From: an uncultured Aquimarina sp.
GTDB lineage: Bacteria; Bacteroidota; Bacteroidia; Flavobacteriales; Flavobacteriaceae
Length of the DNA stretch: 64,000 bases
Direction: 5' to 3'
Assembly (NCBI RefSeq): GCF_947495315.1
Contig: NZ_CANLYD010000002.1
Coordinates: forward strand, 434,001 to 498,000
This document shows positions 43,389 to 53,633 of the stretch, one piece after another. The notes beneath the pieces are model-generated. The model had not been told where the DNA came from, did no database searches, and saw nothing but the letters and a program-made list of their open reading frames with translations. A program made the position numbers and the translations under genes. Numbering within the stretch: the stretch's first letter is position 1; each line of letters opens with the position of its first letter.

Positions 43389-45728
43389 TTATTTTAGTGA
43401 GAGAGCTCCTTCAGAATTTTGATGGAAAATCATTGTTTCATTTACTATCTTGTATTCTCTATCAAATTCTTTTCGGTATTTTAATTCTACCGTATTCCAG
43501 TCTGATGCCCATCCTTTTACAACATTATTAAGGTAAATTATTTTAAGTTTGTGTTTTCCTTTTTTAAGAGCGATAGAGCTTTCTTCGGGATGTTTTTTTA
43601 TCGTTTTTTTATAATCGATAACTAATTTGTCACCAATCCATATTTGATCTTGTGTACTAGAAAAATAATATATTCCGTCTTCTGGGATGTCAATATATCC
43701 TTCTAAGAATACTGCTTTAAAATTTTCCTTTTTAACTTCATGTCCCCAATCAAAAGTATGATTTGCCTCTTTAATATTCTGAACTACTGTTACCTCAGTT
43801 GGAATTTTCGTTTGAATTTCATCTATGCTCAAAAAATGACCTTTTATTGTTTTGATCTTCAATCCTGGAGATAAATCCATCGATTCTGATATTGATGGGA
43901 GATATGATTCTTTTGCAATGTTAATAGTTCTTGTTTTACTGATTTTACCATGAGGCAATACTGAGGCTATTTTTAAAGTAGTAGTTGTATTAAAAGTAAG
44001 CGCTGTTGAATATTCTTTACTATCATTAGTAGGCTCTGATCCATCAGTAGTATACACCATTTTTACGGGATGTGTTGTATTAAAAGGTAAGGTTACAGTA
44101 TCAAGGAATGCGATATGATCGGATGAAGGCCCTTCTGGTAACGGGATGTGATAATTTATGTTATGATGATCAAGTATTGGATATATACTATTTAAGCGAT
44201 TTAAGAAACTATTAAAATTTTTGTTGTTCTCTATAGTCCATCCTGTCTCTGCGATAGCTATTAATCGAGGGTATAATTGATATTCTGCAATTTTATCGTT
44301 ATCCGTCTGTTCAGCCCACAAATTTCCTTGTAATCCAAGAATGTGATGTCTTTTATCTTCTTTTATTGCATTGGGAATAGGATTGTAATGATATGTTTTT
44401 TGTAGTGGTGTATGTCCACCAAACGCCATTGGTTCTACTTGTTTACTACCTTGATAAAAATTAAGATATACGTAGTCTAACGGAGTCATGATTACATCGT
44501 GGCCTTCATTTGCAGCTTTAATACCTCCTTTTTCACCTTGCCAAGACATTATATTGGTAGTTTCAGTGATTCCTCCTTCTAGGATTTCATCCCATCCGAT
44601 CATTATTTTATTATGATTGTGAAGTATTTTTTCTACACGAGCCATGAAGTAACTTTGTAGTTCTTGTTCATCTTTTAGTCCTTCTCTTTTCATTAGTTTT
44701 TGACATAATTCAGATTCCTTCCAATTGCGTTTTGGTACTTCATCACCTCCTACGTGAAAATATTTATATGGGAATAAAGCTGCCATTTCTTGTATTACAT
44801 TTTCAACAAAAACATATACATCTTCCTTTCCTGCGCATAAAATGTTATAATCTACACCCCATATTTCTCTTATTTCAAAGGACTTTTCAACGCAAGCAAA
44901 TTCTGGATATGAAGCAAGAATTGCCCTAGCGTGTCCAGGCACATCAAATTCAGGGACTACATCAATAAATCGTTCTTTAGCATATGCAACAACCTCTTTT
45001 ACTTCTTCTTGTGTATAAAACCCATGGTAAACATCGCTTTCTGTATCTCCTCTTTTAGCACCAATCTCTGTTAATTTAGGATATTGTTTTATTTCTATTC
45101 GCCAACCTTGATCATCCGTAAGATGCCAATGAAATTTATTTATTTTTAATGTTGCCAGAAAATCCAATTGTTTTTTGATAAATTCTACGGTAAAAAAATG
45201 TCTGGATACGTCAAGTAATACCCCTCTCCATTTAAAGGCTGGTTGATCTTTTATATCTACAGAAGGAATTACAACTTGCAGATCTTCTTTAAAATTATCA
45301 TTTGAAATAAGTGGTAGCAATTGCATTAGGGACTGAGCTCCGTAAAATAACCCTTTAGTAGTTTTTGAAGTAATCAAGATGTGATCTTCAAAGGTTTTTA
45401 ACAAATATCCTTCTTCATTTAATTCTAGTGAAGTATCTATTAATAAATGAATTGAGTTTTCTTTTTTTTGATCAGATGTTTTAAGACGTAATCCTGTTTT
45501 TTCATGGATAATATCAGCAAAAAATAATGCTATGGCCTTTGTTTCATCTTTTTTTATAAATAAAGAGGTTTCTTTATCAATAGTGAAACTCCCTTGTTTC
45601 TCCAGCAATGACAAAGGCATTGGCGTAATTCTGGGAGTTGTATTTACAGCAGTTGTATTTTTGCCTTTTTCCTGACAAGAGATTAAAAATATAAGAATTG
45701 ATACTATGTAGAAAATGGATCTCTTCAT
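43389..45728 (-). CDS. GH20 beta-N-acetylhexosaminidase lipoprotein with C-terminal PA14-like domain
   Basis: A 779-residue periplasmic or surface lipoprotein (signal ends FLISCQEK). Domains: GH20b-like (about 30-160), GH20 catalytic barrel (about 165-520) with WHLTDDQGWRIEIKQYP and the acid/base pair Asp329-Glu330 in VGGDEVPK, a chitobiase-type C-terminal strand domain (about 550-620), then a PA14-like domain (about 640-775, KAVFLEGYIDIPEDGIYYFS). It removes terminal GlcNAc from chitooligosaccharides after SusCD uptake. It is the last gene of the leftward chitin operon, 3 nt after the kinase. Confidence 0.92.
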   Translation of the reverse strand: MKRSIFYIVSILIFLISCQEKGKNTTAVNTTPRITPMPLSLLEKQGSFTIDKETSLFIKKDETKAIALFFADIIHEKTGLRLKTSDQKKENSIHLLIDTSLELNEEGYLLKTFEDHILITSKTTKGLFYGAQSLMQLLPLISNDNFKEDLQVVIPSVDIKDQPAFKWRGVLLDVSRHFFTVEFIKKQLDFLATLKINKFHWHLTDDQGWRIEIKQYPKLTEIGAKRGDTESDVYHGFYTQEEVKEVVAYAKERFIDVVPEFDVPGHARAILASYPEFACVEKSFEIREIWGVDYNILCAGKEDVYVFVENVIQEMAALFPYKYFHVGGDEVPKRNWKESELCQKLMKREGLKDEQELQSYFMARVEKILHNHNKIMIGWDEILEGGITETTNIMSWQGEKGGIKAANEGHDVIMTPLDYVYLNFYQGSKQVEPMAFGGHTPLQKTYHYNPIPNAIKEDKRHHILGLQGNLWAEQTDNDKIAEYQLYPRLIAIAETGWTIENNKNFNSFLNRLNSIYPILDHHNINYHIPLPEGPSSDHIAFLDTVTLPFNTTHPVKMVYTTDGSEPTNDSKEYSTALTFNTTTTLKIASVLPHGKISKTRTINIAKESYLPSISESMDLSPGLKIKTIKGHFLSIDEIQTKIPTEVTVVQNIKEANHTFDWGHEVKKENFKAVFLEGYIDIPEDGIYYFSSTQDQIWIGDKLVIDYKKTIKKHPEESSIALKKGKHKLKIIYLNNVVKGWASDWNTVELKYRKEFDREYKIVNETMIFHQNSEGALSLK

Positions 45729-45731
45729 TTA

Positions 45732-46604
45732 TTATATTGTTTTTTGTAATGAATACTCGTTAGAAATGATATACTTGATAAGGTTATTGATAGGTTTTTT
45801 GATAAAACTTTTTGTCGAAAAGCCTTTGGAAATCAGCATCTTATTGATGATGTCTTGTGTGTAATATGCGATAGAGCCTACAAAATGTATTGGGTGATTT
45901 TCTAATTCTTTGGTATAAAGCATTAAATAATTGTCAATGAAAACTTCGATTCCGTGATATAACAAGTTTTCTATAAAAGGATGACCTCGATGTCGAAACA
46001 AGAAGATTGCGTAGGATGCCAAATATGCATTAGGTTGTGGTAAATCATATAAATTATAAAAAAGTGATTCTAAATCTGACCCAAACATTATCTTAAATTC
46101 TTTGGCAAGACTAGAAGGCATACGTTGTAGGTAAAAGCTTTTCAGTAACTCTTTTCCGAAGTAATTACCACTGCCCTCATCGGCAAGTAAATACCCTAAA
46201 GATGGAGCGTGCTGTATTATTTTTTTACCATCAAAGTAGCAACAATTAGATCCTGTGCCTAAAATAGCAATAACTCCTGAAGTCCTTGTAGTGGCGTGTA
46301 CAGCGGCAATAATATCTTCTTCAACCTTTATTAATTTTAAATTATTAAAGATAGAACGGAAAGATGATTTGATTTTTTGATTTGATTTTTCCGTGCCGCA
46401 ACCTGCTCCATAAAAATGTATTTCCTCGATCAAGTTTCTTTTTTCTAATACTTCAGAAACCTCTAATATTATGTTTTTAATTGTACTCTCTGATATATTT
46501 AGAGGGTTGATACCTATTGTTGTTTGTGAACACAATTGATTTCCCAATCTGTCAATTAGAATCCAATCACATTTCGTAGAACCACTATCAGCTATTAATA
46601 TCAT
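45732..46604 (-). CDS. N-acetylglucosamine kinase (BadF/BadG family)
   Basis: A 290-residue sugar kinase of the BadF/BadG/BcrA/BcrD ASKHA family. The phosphate-1 loop is IADSGSTKCDWIL, and the adenosine region ILGTGSNCCYFDGKKI. It phosphorylates GlcNAc at C6 in the cytoplasm after GH20 release and symporter import. Neighbours on both sides (NagB-PIG-L and GH20) support GlcNAc over other amino sugars. Confidence 0.85.
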   Translation of the reverse strand: MILIADSGSTKCDWILIDRLGNQLCSQTTIGINPLNISESTIKNIILEVSEVLEKRNLIEEIHFYGAGCGTEKSNQKIKSSFRSIFNNLKLIKVEEDIIAAVHATTRTSGVIAILGTGSNCCYFDGKKIIQHAPSLGYLLADEGSGNYFGKELLKSFYLQRMPSSLAKEFKIMFGSDLESLFYNLYDLPQPNAYLASYAIFLFRHRGHPFIENLLYHGIEVFIDNYLMLYTKELENHPIHFVGSIAYYTQDIINKMLISKGFSTKSFIKKPINNLIKYIISNEYSLQKTI

Positions 46605-46726
46605 ACATTCTAATCTTTATAATTTAATTCTAAATGGAATATTTGTTTACTCTTAACTTATTTCGAGATCAATTCTATTCGAAAGGTGTTTTTAATTTAT
46701 TTGGTAGTTAACTATTGATAAAAGCA

Positions 46727-48637
46727 CTAAAAATAGTATCGTTTAAAAGCTTCAATAGCTTCATAATCAGCTAGCCCTAGGCTGTCATATAATTCTGCCG
46801 TGTTCTTATTTCGTTCCTCTGCTCTTAACCAAAATTCTCTAGAATCTTCACCTTGAAACATCACTTTATCCTTTTGTGATTGGTGAAAAAGAATTGCGTT
46901 GGTCTTTCGGTTTACTTCATCTGGGCTTAAGGGTACTGCCATTTCAATATCGTGTATATCCCATTCGTGCCAAGCTCCTCGATATAACCATAGCCAGCAA
47001 TCCTTCATAAATTCTTCCTGTTTCAATATAGAAACTGTTTCGAGGATTGCATCAAGACAAAGTTTATGAGTTCCGTGTGGATCTGCGAGATCTCCTGCAG
47101 CATAGATTTGATGTGGTTTAATGAGCGTTATAATATCTTTTATAATATTAATATCAGCATTGTCAATAGGATTTTTTTTCGCCCTTCCGGTTTCATAAAA
47201 AGGAAGGTTTAAGAAATGAACTTTATGATCAGGAAGCCCTAAATATCTGGTAGCACCGTAAGATTCCATTCTTCTGATAAGTCCTTTTGTTAATCTTACT
47301 TCGGCAGAATCAATATCATTAATGTTTTTCGATTTTATGGCATCTATTATAGTATTAAAAATGGTATCATCCTCAGATAAGCGTTGTGCTACTTCACCAA
47401 ATTTTAAAGCTTCTTGATCAGTTACAGCAATGTTTCCAGAGGTTTGATATGCCACATGTACATCGTGACCTTGATCAATAAGTCTAGAAAATGTACCTCC
47501 CATAGAAATTACATCATCATCAGGATGCGGACTAAAAATAAGTACTCTTTTTTGAGCAGGATTGGCTCTTTCGGGACGTTTGGTGTCGTCGGCATTTGGT
47601 TTTCCACCTGGCCATCCAGTGATAGTATTTTGCAAATGATTAAACATTTTGATGTTTAATTCATATGCGGATCCTTCTAATGTTAAAAGACTAGACATAC
47701 CGTGGTCATTATAATCTTTATCAGTTAGTTTTAATAAAGGCTTTTGGACTTCCTGGCTTAACCAGGTTACTGCCTTCAGCTTAAGTTTTGGGGTCCATAT
47801 GCATTGATCTACTAACCAAGGAGTTTTAATTCTGGTAAGATCAGCGGCAGCTTCACTATCTAAAATGACGGTTATGTTTTTGTGTTCTTGTAAGAAAGAA
47901 GCTGGGATATGGGAAGTTATTTCGCCTTCAATAGTCTTTTTTACAACGGATGCTTTTTTATGTCCCCACGCAAGTAGAAGAACACGTTTAGCTTTCATAA
48001 TCGTGCTAATCCCCATAGTTATGGCTCTTTTGGGAACATTTTCTAAACCATTAAAATCTGAGGCAGCATCTCTTCTGGTTATGTGATCTAAGGTTATAAT
48101 TCTGGTGCCAGAATTGCGATGGGATCCTGGCTCATTAAAACCGATATGTCCTGTTCTACCAATACCTAGTAATTGAAAATCTAATCCACCAAGTTTTTTT
48201 ATTTTCATTTCATAGTCGATACAATATTGATCAATTTCTTCTGTGTTAATATTTCCAGAAGGAATATTTATATTTTCTGGGTTTATATCAACGTGATCAA
48301 ACAGATGTTGATGCATAAAATGATGATAACTTTGTTGATTATCTGTATCCATTGGATAATACTCATCCAGATTGAAGGTGATCACATTATTAAAACTGAG
48401 TTCTCCTAAACGATACATTGTTACTAGTTCTTCATATACTTTTATCGGAGAGGATCCTGTAGCTAAACCTAATATGCAGGGCTTACCTTCTTTTTGTTTT
48501 TGTTTTATTAAATCTGAAATTTCTACAGCTACTAGTTTAGATGCATAAGAAGAATCCTGAAATATTTCATTATGGATTTTTTCGAATTTGGTATCCTCAA
48601 ACTTGCCAACTTGCCTGAATTTAATTTCTTTAATCAT
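46727..48637 (-). CDS. nagB: glucosamine-6-phosphate deaminase fused to PIG-L deacetylase domain
   Basis: A 636-residue two-domain enzyme. Residues about 1-270 are NagB: NLDEYY and LLGIGRTGHIGFNEPGSH carry the substrate-binding and catalytic residues. Residues about 365-600 are a PIG-L/LmbE deacetylase with VLIFSPHPDDDVISMGG (zinc site from His371) and ADPHGTHKL (second His motif). NagB converts glucosamine-6-P to fructose-6-P and ammonia. The PIG-L domain plausibly removes the acetyl group first, doing the job of NagA, which is absent here. The same fusion is common in Bacteroidota. Confidence 0.9.
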   Translation of the reverse strand: MIKEIKFRQVGKFEDTKFEKIHNEIFQDSSYASKLVAVEISDLIKQKQKEGKPCILGLATGSSPIKVYEELVTMYRLGELSFNNVITFNLDEYYPMDTDNQQSYHHFMHQHLFDHVDINPENINIPSGNINTEEIDQYCIDYEMKIKKLGGLDFQLLGIGRTGHIGFNEPGSHRNSGTRIITLDHITRRDAASDFNGLENVPKRAITMGISTIMKAKRVLLLAWGHKKASVVKKTIEGEITSHIPASFLQEHKNITVILDSEAAADLTRIKTPWLVDQCIWTPKLKLKAVTWLSQEVQKPLLKLTDKDYNDHGMSSLLTLEGSAYELNIKMFNHLQNTITGWPGGKPNADDTKRPERANPAQKRVLIFSPHPDDDVISMGGTFSRLIDQGHDVHVAYQTSGNIAVTDQEALKFGEVAQRLSEDDTIFNTIIDAIKSKNINDIDSAEVRLTKGLIRRMESYGATRYLGLPDHKVHFLNLPFYETGRAKKNPIDNADINIIKDIITLIKPHQIYAAGDLADPHGTHKLCLDAILETVSILKQEEFMKDCWLWLYRGAWHEWDIHDIEMAVPLSPDEVNRKTNAILFHQSQKDKVMFQGEDSREFWLRAEERNKNTAELYDSLGLADYEAIEAFKRYYF

Positions 48638-48732
48638 TTTTCTTTTTTTAAGCTTTAAGATGATTTAAATTTTATTTTTCAAAATGTTATGATACTAATT
48701 TATGGATGGTTACAGGGGGTTCCATATTAGAT

Positions 48733-50268
48733 CTATTCGATGTCCCACCATATATTGGTAGTCATTACATCCGGTCCTTGTCTTTCTATAGCTTCTTTTA
48801 CTTTTGCTTCATTGGCTACTAATTCTGTAGTTGAATATTGTAACCTTTTGGGCACATTTCCGTTATTAGGTTCTGAAACGAAGAATGTGGTATCATCTGT
48901 TAATGCCGGAATAAGCTCCGTTCTTCTAACTAAAGACCAGGCTTCATATCCATTCATTAATAGGGCTAACCATCGTTGGTTCCAGATAACTTCTAATTGT
49001 TGTTCAGTGGATCCGGATAAAGTAGCGATAGATTCGTTAGTTATAAAGGTTTCGATATCAGCAGCGTCTACACCCCAGAAATTCATGCTTGCTCTAATTC
49101 CTTCTTCATAGAGCGCCTGTGGATTTCCTGAGTACCCTAAAAGAGCTGCTTCTGCCTGTAAAAAATAAGATTCGGCTGCGGTTAGTATTTGTGTTGGTAG
49201 AACATTAGCGATATCGGTTGTAGAAGTCCCGATGATTTTTTGAGATGGAATTGCAAGATTATCTCTCGGTATGATTCCTCGCATCGAGATTGCTGTCCCT
49301 TCATAAGTACCATTTGGAGATGGATCTGCCATTTGATAAATTCTAGGATCATTATTGTCATTTAATAAATTCATATAACGATCTGAGAATACCCACTTAG
49401 AGCCTAATCCACCAAACCCCCAATAAACGTCTTCAAAACTTCCATCGAGAAATGATAATATCAATGCAGATTCCGACTTCTTTACTAGAGCTTCATTTGA
49501 GCCATCTATTAAAGTATTACTCAGACAATCATTAATAACAGTATCTATAAATGACTGTTCACTGGCTTGTATAAAGGCATCTCTGGATCTGATGGCAATT
49601 CGTAGTCGTAATGTATTGGCAAATGCTTTCCATTTTTGAGGATCTCCGGCATAAATAAAATCTCCTTCGGCGCCAGCGATTATTTCTGATGATGAACCAA
49701 TTTGATCCATTTGTGCTTTGAGATCATTCATAAGACCCGTATAAATTTCTTTTTGAGTATCGTATTTGGGCTGCGGATCATCTAGGATCAATTGGTCTCC
49801 AATAACCTCACTATAAGGGATATCTCCATAAATGTCGGTCATTTTTTGATAAAACCAAGACATCATGATTTTTGTAACAGCCGCACCATTTTCATCTCCT
49901 AAATCATTATAAGTACCAAGTAAGTTTCTAATATTTAGAGAGACTTTTTGATAAGACGCATCAAATATGGCATTGGTCCAGCCTTGATTATTTTGATAAG
50001 CATCACCTGCGAACCAAGAACCTTCTGCATTGTAACTAAACTGATGTGCAAATTGACTTGTATATATTAAATTCCCTCTCCAGGTAAGGAATCGAGGTTC
50101 TGCGAATTCAAAATATTGTACTCCAGCCATAATACCCTCTACTGTGGCAGTTTCTGGGTCAATAGGATTAGTGTTTATTTCTTCAAAATCTTCTGTACAC
50201 GAAATAGGTGCAATTATCAGTATAAGAAAACCTACAAATAGTTTTACAATGTGTTTTTGAGTTTTCAT
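48733..50268 (-). CDS. SusD-like outer-membrane glycan-binding lipoprotein
   Basis: A 511-residue lipoprotein from the ATG at 50268; the longer frame to 50298 adds ten residues before an ideal signal (LIIAPISCTEDFEEINTNP). The N-terminal CTEDFEEINTNP is the usual RagB/SusD start, followed by the TPR-rich fold and a C-terminal binding domain. It binds chitooligosaccharides at the cell surface and closes over the SusC partner. It follows susC directly in the leftward operon. Confidence 0.92.
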   Translation of the reverse strand: MKTQKHIVKLFVGFLILIIAPISCTEDFEEINTNPIDPETATVEGIMAGVQYFEFAEPRFLTWRGNLIYTSQFAHQFSYNAEGSWFAGDAYQNNQGWTNAIFDASYQKVSLNIRNLLGTYNDLGDENGAAVTKIMMSWFYQKMTDIYGDIPYSEVIGDQLILDDPQPKYDTQKEIYTGLMNDLKAQMDQIGSSSEIIAGAEGDFIYAGDPQKWKAFANTLRLRIAIRSRDAFIQASEQSFIDTVINDCLSNTLIDGSNEALVKKSESALILSFLDGSFEDVYWGFGGLGSKWVFSDRYMNLLNDNNDPRIYQMADPSPNGTYEGTAISMRGIIPRDNLAIPSQKIIGTSTTDIANVLPTQILTAAESYFLQAEAALLGYSGNPQALYEEGIRASMNFWGVDAADIETFITNESIATLSGSTEQQLEVIWNQRWLALLMNGYEAWSLVRRTELIPALTDDTTFFVSEPNNGNVPKRLQYSTTELVANEAKVKEAIERQGPDVMTTNIWWDIE

Positions 50269-50298
50269 AATTCTTTGTTTATTAATATCAATATTCAT

Positions 50299-53200
50299 TT
50301 AAAAAGTAAGGTTTACTCTAAGTCCGTGGCTACTAGCGGAAGGAATTCCAAAAAACTCTACACCTCCAAAACTTGTATTAAATCCTGTTTCTGGATCAAA
50401 ATTGTCGGTATTGCTATGTAGTATAGCTAGATTCCTTCCTACATAACTTATAGATAGCTTAGACAGATGTAGTCCCTGAATAGTTTTCTCAGGAAAACTA
50501 TATCCAAAGGTTAATTCTCTAAACTTGACAAAACTTCCATCATAGACCCAGTTTTCTGAAATTTGACCGACTCTACCCCAGTATGTTTGAGGATTTACTC
50601 CTCTTTGTTGTACATCAGGGTCCAATGTGCCATCAACAACAGCATTTTCGGGTAATGCGATACCTTGCCCACCAGAAAAGAATTCTCTCCCTGCTAGTGT
50701 TTCTATAGCTGTACCTTGTGTATGTCTTTGTATTTCTGATAGTGAAAATACATCACCACCAAATCTTGCATCAAATAAGAAACTTAAAGAGAATTGCTTA
50801 TAAGTAAAAGTGTTCCCCCAGTTTAAAAAGGCATCTGGAGCAACATCGCCGATCCGAGATATTTCAGTATTAATTACTGGTAGCCCATTGGTGTCATAGA
50901 CAATATTTCCACTATCATCTCTGGTGAATGTAGTACCAAATAATCCCTGAGCACTAGAACCTACTTCTGCAGCTACTTGTACAACGTCATTAAATTGTCG
51001 TACTAATATGTTTCTTTCTACTCCTTGTGCTAATTCTTCAACTTTATTTTCATTGGTGGTAAAGTTTACTGTCGTAGACCAGCTAAAATTATCGGTTTTA
51101 AGGATATCAGCATTCAAAGAAAGTTCGAGTCCTTTGTTAGTTACTAAACCTGCGTTGATAATCTGATTTGCCGCTCCGCTTGCCGGAGGAAGTGTTAAAC
51201 GTAGTATTTGATCTTCAGTTCTTATGGTATAATACGTGGCAGAAAGTCCTATTCTATTATTAATGAAGCGAGCATCTAAACCAAATTCGAGGGCGTTTGA
51301 TATTTCAGGAATTAAATCTGGATTATTAAGTTCAGGACCTATTCCTGCACCTTCTTCTGCATTTCCGAAAAAGAAAAAACGTTGGCCGTTAAATAGATTA
51401 GAGGATACATTATAGGTGTTTACCAAAGAAAAAGCACCAGTGGCATTACCCGTCTGCGCAAAACTTCCTCTTAGTTTTAAATTAGATAGTATTTCGTTAT
51501 CCTGTAGTGAAGGGAAGGCATCTGTTACTACAAAACTTAAACCAACAGATGGATAGAAAAACGAGGCATCATTTATTGGTAATGTAGAACTCCAGTCATT
51601 TCTGGCTGTAAATTCTGCGAATAAATAATTATTAAACCCTATAGTCATAGATCCGAATACAGAATTAGATGAGTTTCTGGCGTTGCCAGGTACTACACTA
51701 ATACTTTCGAAGTTGTTAAGTGAGAAAAAGTTAGGGAGTAAAAACGTTTCTCCAATAGCTTGTATGGATTTAAATGATACATCAGAATGACTAAAACCTA
51801 ATGTAGCTCCTAAGTTAAAATTACTGCCTAAGTCTGTATTATATGTAAAAATAAGATCGTAATTATTTGTTCTTGCAGTAGAGTTTGTGTCAGAAAACCT
51901 TCCGTTTCCAGCAATATCAAAAGCACCAAATGGATTGAATATTTGCTGACTAGTTGTGATATGATCCTGAGAAAGCCTCATCAGACCTTTTAGTCCAGGT
52001 AATATATCAACATTAAGTTCTAAAAGGCTTATGTATCGATCTACCTCATCTTCATTAAGTAGGGTTTTAGAAGTGTAATAGGGATTGGTAATGAAAGCTC
52101 CAGCCCAGTTATTAGGTGTACCATCTGGTTCTAAAAAATTATCTCTTAATAAATTGTTAGAAATATTTCTTGGTCTTAGAGAAAGAGCTCTAGTGATGTT
52201 TGTCTGACCACCAGTTAGTTCTGGTCGATTTTGAGCATCTTGATGAATGTAATCTATCTTCCCCGTAATTTTTAACCAATCTGTGATTGCTGCACCAGCT
52301 TTGATACTAAAGTTTTGTCGTTTTAGATTACTTCCAGGTACTATAGACTCATCGTCTAATCTAGAAAAACTAAACCTATAATCGAATTTTTCTGTTCCTT
52401 GCGAAACTGAAACCGAATTCAAGAAAGAGAATCCTGTTCTAAAAAAATCTTTAAAATCATTATCATTAGCAGAATAGGCTGCAGTTCCTACACCATCAAA
52501 TCGCTCTCTTTGTGATCCGTCTAATCTAGGTCCAAAACTATTACCATTAGTGATATCATATACTAATTGATTTGTTGAAGTATCAAACAAACCTTGACCG
52601 TACTCATTCTGAAATTTTGGAGATACTAACAGAGAATTAGCTGTGACTGCAGCGTTTATTTCTACTGTTGGTTTATCAGAACGTCCTTTTTTTGTAGTAA
52701 TTACTAAAACTCCGTTGATTCCTCTAAACCCATATAATGCAGTAGCATTTCCACCTTTTAGCAGAGATATGTTTTCAATATCATTAGGATTCAAATTAGA
52801 TAAAGTATTACCGTAATCAAGCCCTGAAGCAAAATCTCCTTGACCCCCTTGATTATCATCTATAATAACTCCGTCTAGTACTATCAGAGGTTGGTTGTTA
52901 GTTCCTAAAGAGCTAATTCCTCTTACATTAATAGAAACTGAAGACCCAATTCCGCCCGAATTAGAATTGATATTAACACCCGCTAGTTTTCCACGGATCG
53001 CGGATCCTACATTAGGATCTGCCGTCTGTGCGATTGTTTCAGATTTGATCTGTTGTACTGAATATCCTAATTTTTTTGATTCCTGCCGGATACCAAAAGC
53101 AGTTACTACTACATCTTCTAATTGTTCTGTATCTTGTTCTAAACGAACATTAATAGTATTTGATGAACCAACAGATCTTTCTATAGTCGTAAATCCAATG

Positions 53201-53421
53201 TATGAAAATACTAAAACGTCTCCCGGAGAAGCGTTAATTGAATAAGCACCATCAAAATCAGTTTGTACTCCATTAGAAGTTCCTTTTACGATCACATTAA
53301 CTCCTGGTAAAGGAGTTTCGTTAACAGCATCAATTACTGTCCCCGACATCTTTTTTTCTTGAGCGATAACTCCAACTACTAAAAATAAAAATGAAATTAA
53401 AGTGAATTTTTTTTGCCTCAT
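50299..53421 (-). CDS. SusC-like TonB-dependent oligosaccharide transporter
   Basis: A 1040-residue outer-membrane transporter. Signal (to VIAQ), CarboxypepD_reg-like beta sandwich (about 24-95, GTVIDAVNETPLPGVNVIVK), plug with VRGISSLGTNNQPLIVLDGV and the GFRGINGVLVITTKKG repeat, then the barrel. In this family it imports glycan oligomers with its SusD partner using TonB. The chitin genes on both sides point to chitooligosaccharides. First gene of the leftward operon; the 212-bp gap to the divergent LytS gene probably holds both promoters. Confidence 0.93.
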   Translation of the reverse strand: MRQKKFTLISFLFLVVGVIAQEKKMSGTVIDAVNETPLPGVNVIVKGTSNGVQTDFDGAYSINASPGDVLVFSYIGFTTIERSVGSSNTINVRLEQDTEQLEDVVVTAFGIRQESKKLGYSVQQIKSETIAQTADPNVGSAIRGKLAGVNINSNSGGIGSSVSINVRGISSLGTNNQPLIVLDGVIIDDNQGGQGDFASGLDYGNTLSNLNPNDIENISLLKGGNATALYGFRGINGVLVITTKKGRSDKPTVEINAAVTANSLLVSPKFQNEYGQGLFDTSTNQLVYDITNGNSFGPRLDGSQRERFDGVGTAAYSANDNDFKDFFRTGFSFLNSVSVSQGTEKFDYRFSFSRLDDESIVPGSNLKRQNFSIKAGAAITDWLKITGKIDYIHQDAQNRPELTGGQTNITRALSLRPRNISNNLLRDNFLEPDGTPNNWAGAFITNPYYTSKTLLNEDEVDRYISLLELNVDILPGLKGLMRLSQDHITTSQQIFNPFGAFDIAGNGRFSDTNSTARTNNYDLIFTYNTDLGSNFNLGATLGFSHSDVSFKSIQAIGETFLLPNFFSLNNFESISVVPGNARNSSNSVFGSMTIGFNNYLFAEFTARNDWSSTLPINDASFFYPSVGLSFVVTDAFPSLQDNEILSNLKLRGSFAQTGNATGAFSLVNTYNVSSNLFNGQRFFFFGNAEEGAGIGPELNNPDLIPEISNALEFGLDARFINNRIGLSATYYTIRTEDQILRLTLPPASGAANQIINAGLVTNKGLELSLNADILKTDNFSWSTTVNFTTNENKVEELAQGVERNILVRQFNDVVQVAAEVGSSAQGLFGTTFTRDDSGNIVYDTNGLPVINTEISRIGDVAPDAFLNWGNTFTYKQFSLSFLFDARFGGDVFSLSEIQRHTQGTAIETLAGREFFSGGQGIALPENAVVDGTLDPDVQQRGVNPQTYWGRVGQISENWVYDGSFVKFRELTFGYSFPEKTIQGLHLSKLSISYVGRNLAILHSNTDNFDPETGFNTSFGGVEFFGIPSASSHGLRVNLTF

Positions 53422-53633
53422 GTTTTCCTTTTATTGATTATTTGTGTTGTTCTAAATTAATCGTTTGAAGGTTTTCTTTTTTTTTTTTTATCCCAACAAC
53501 AGCATTTTGATAATGAACGACATATAACTGTAGATAACCGTTGTCATAAGTTTTTGTTGCTAAACTTTTTTTTGTTTTTTATGTTATTTAATGATACTTT
53601 TTCACAGTTTTTTAACTAAATCAATATCATTCT

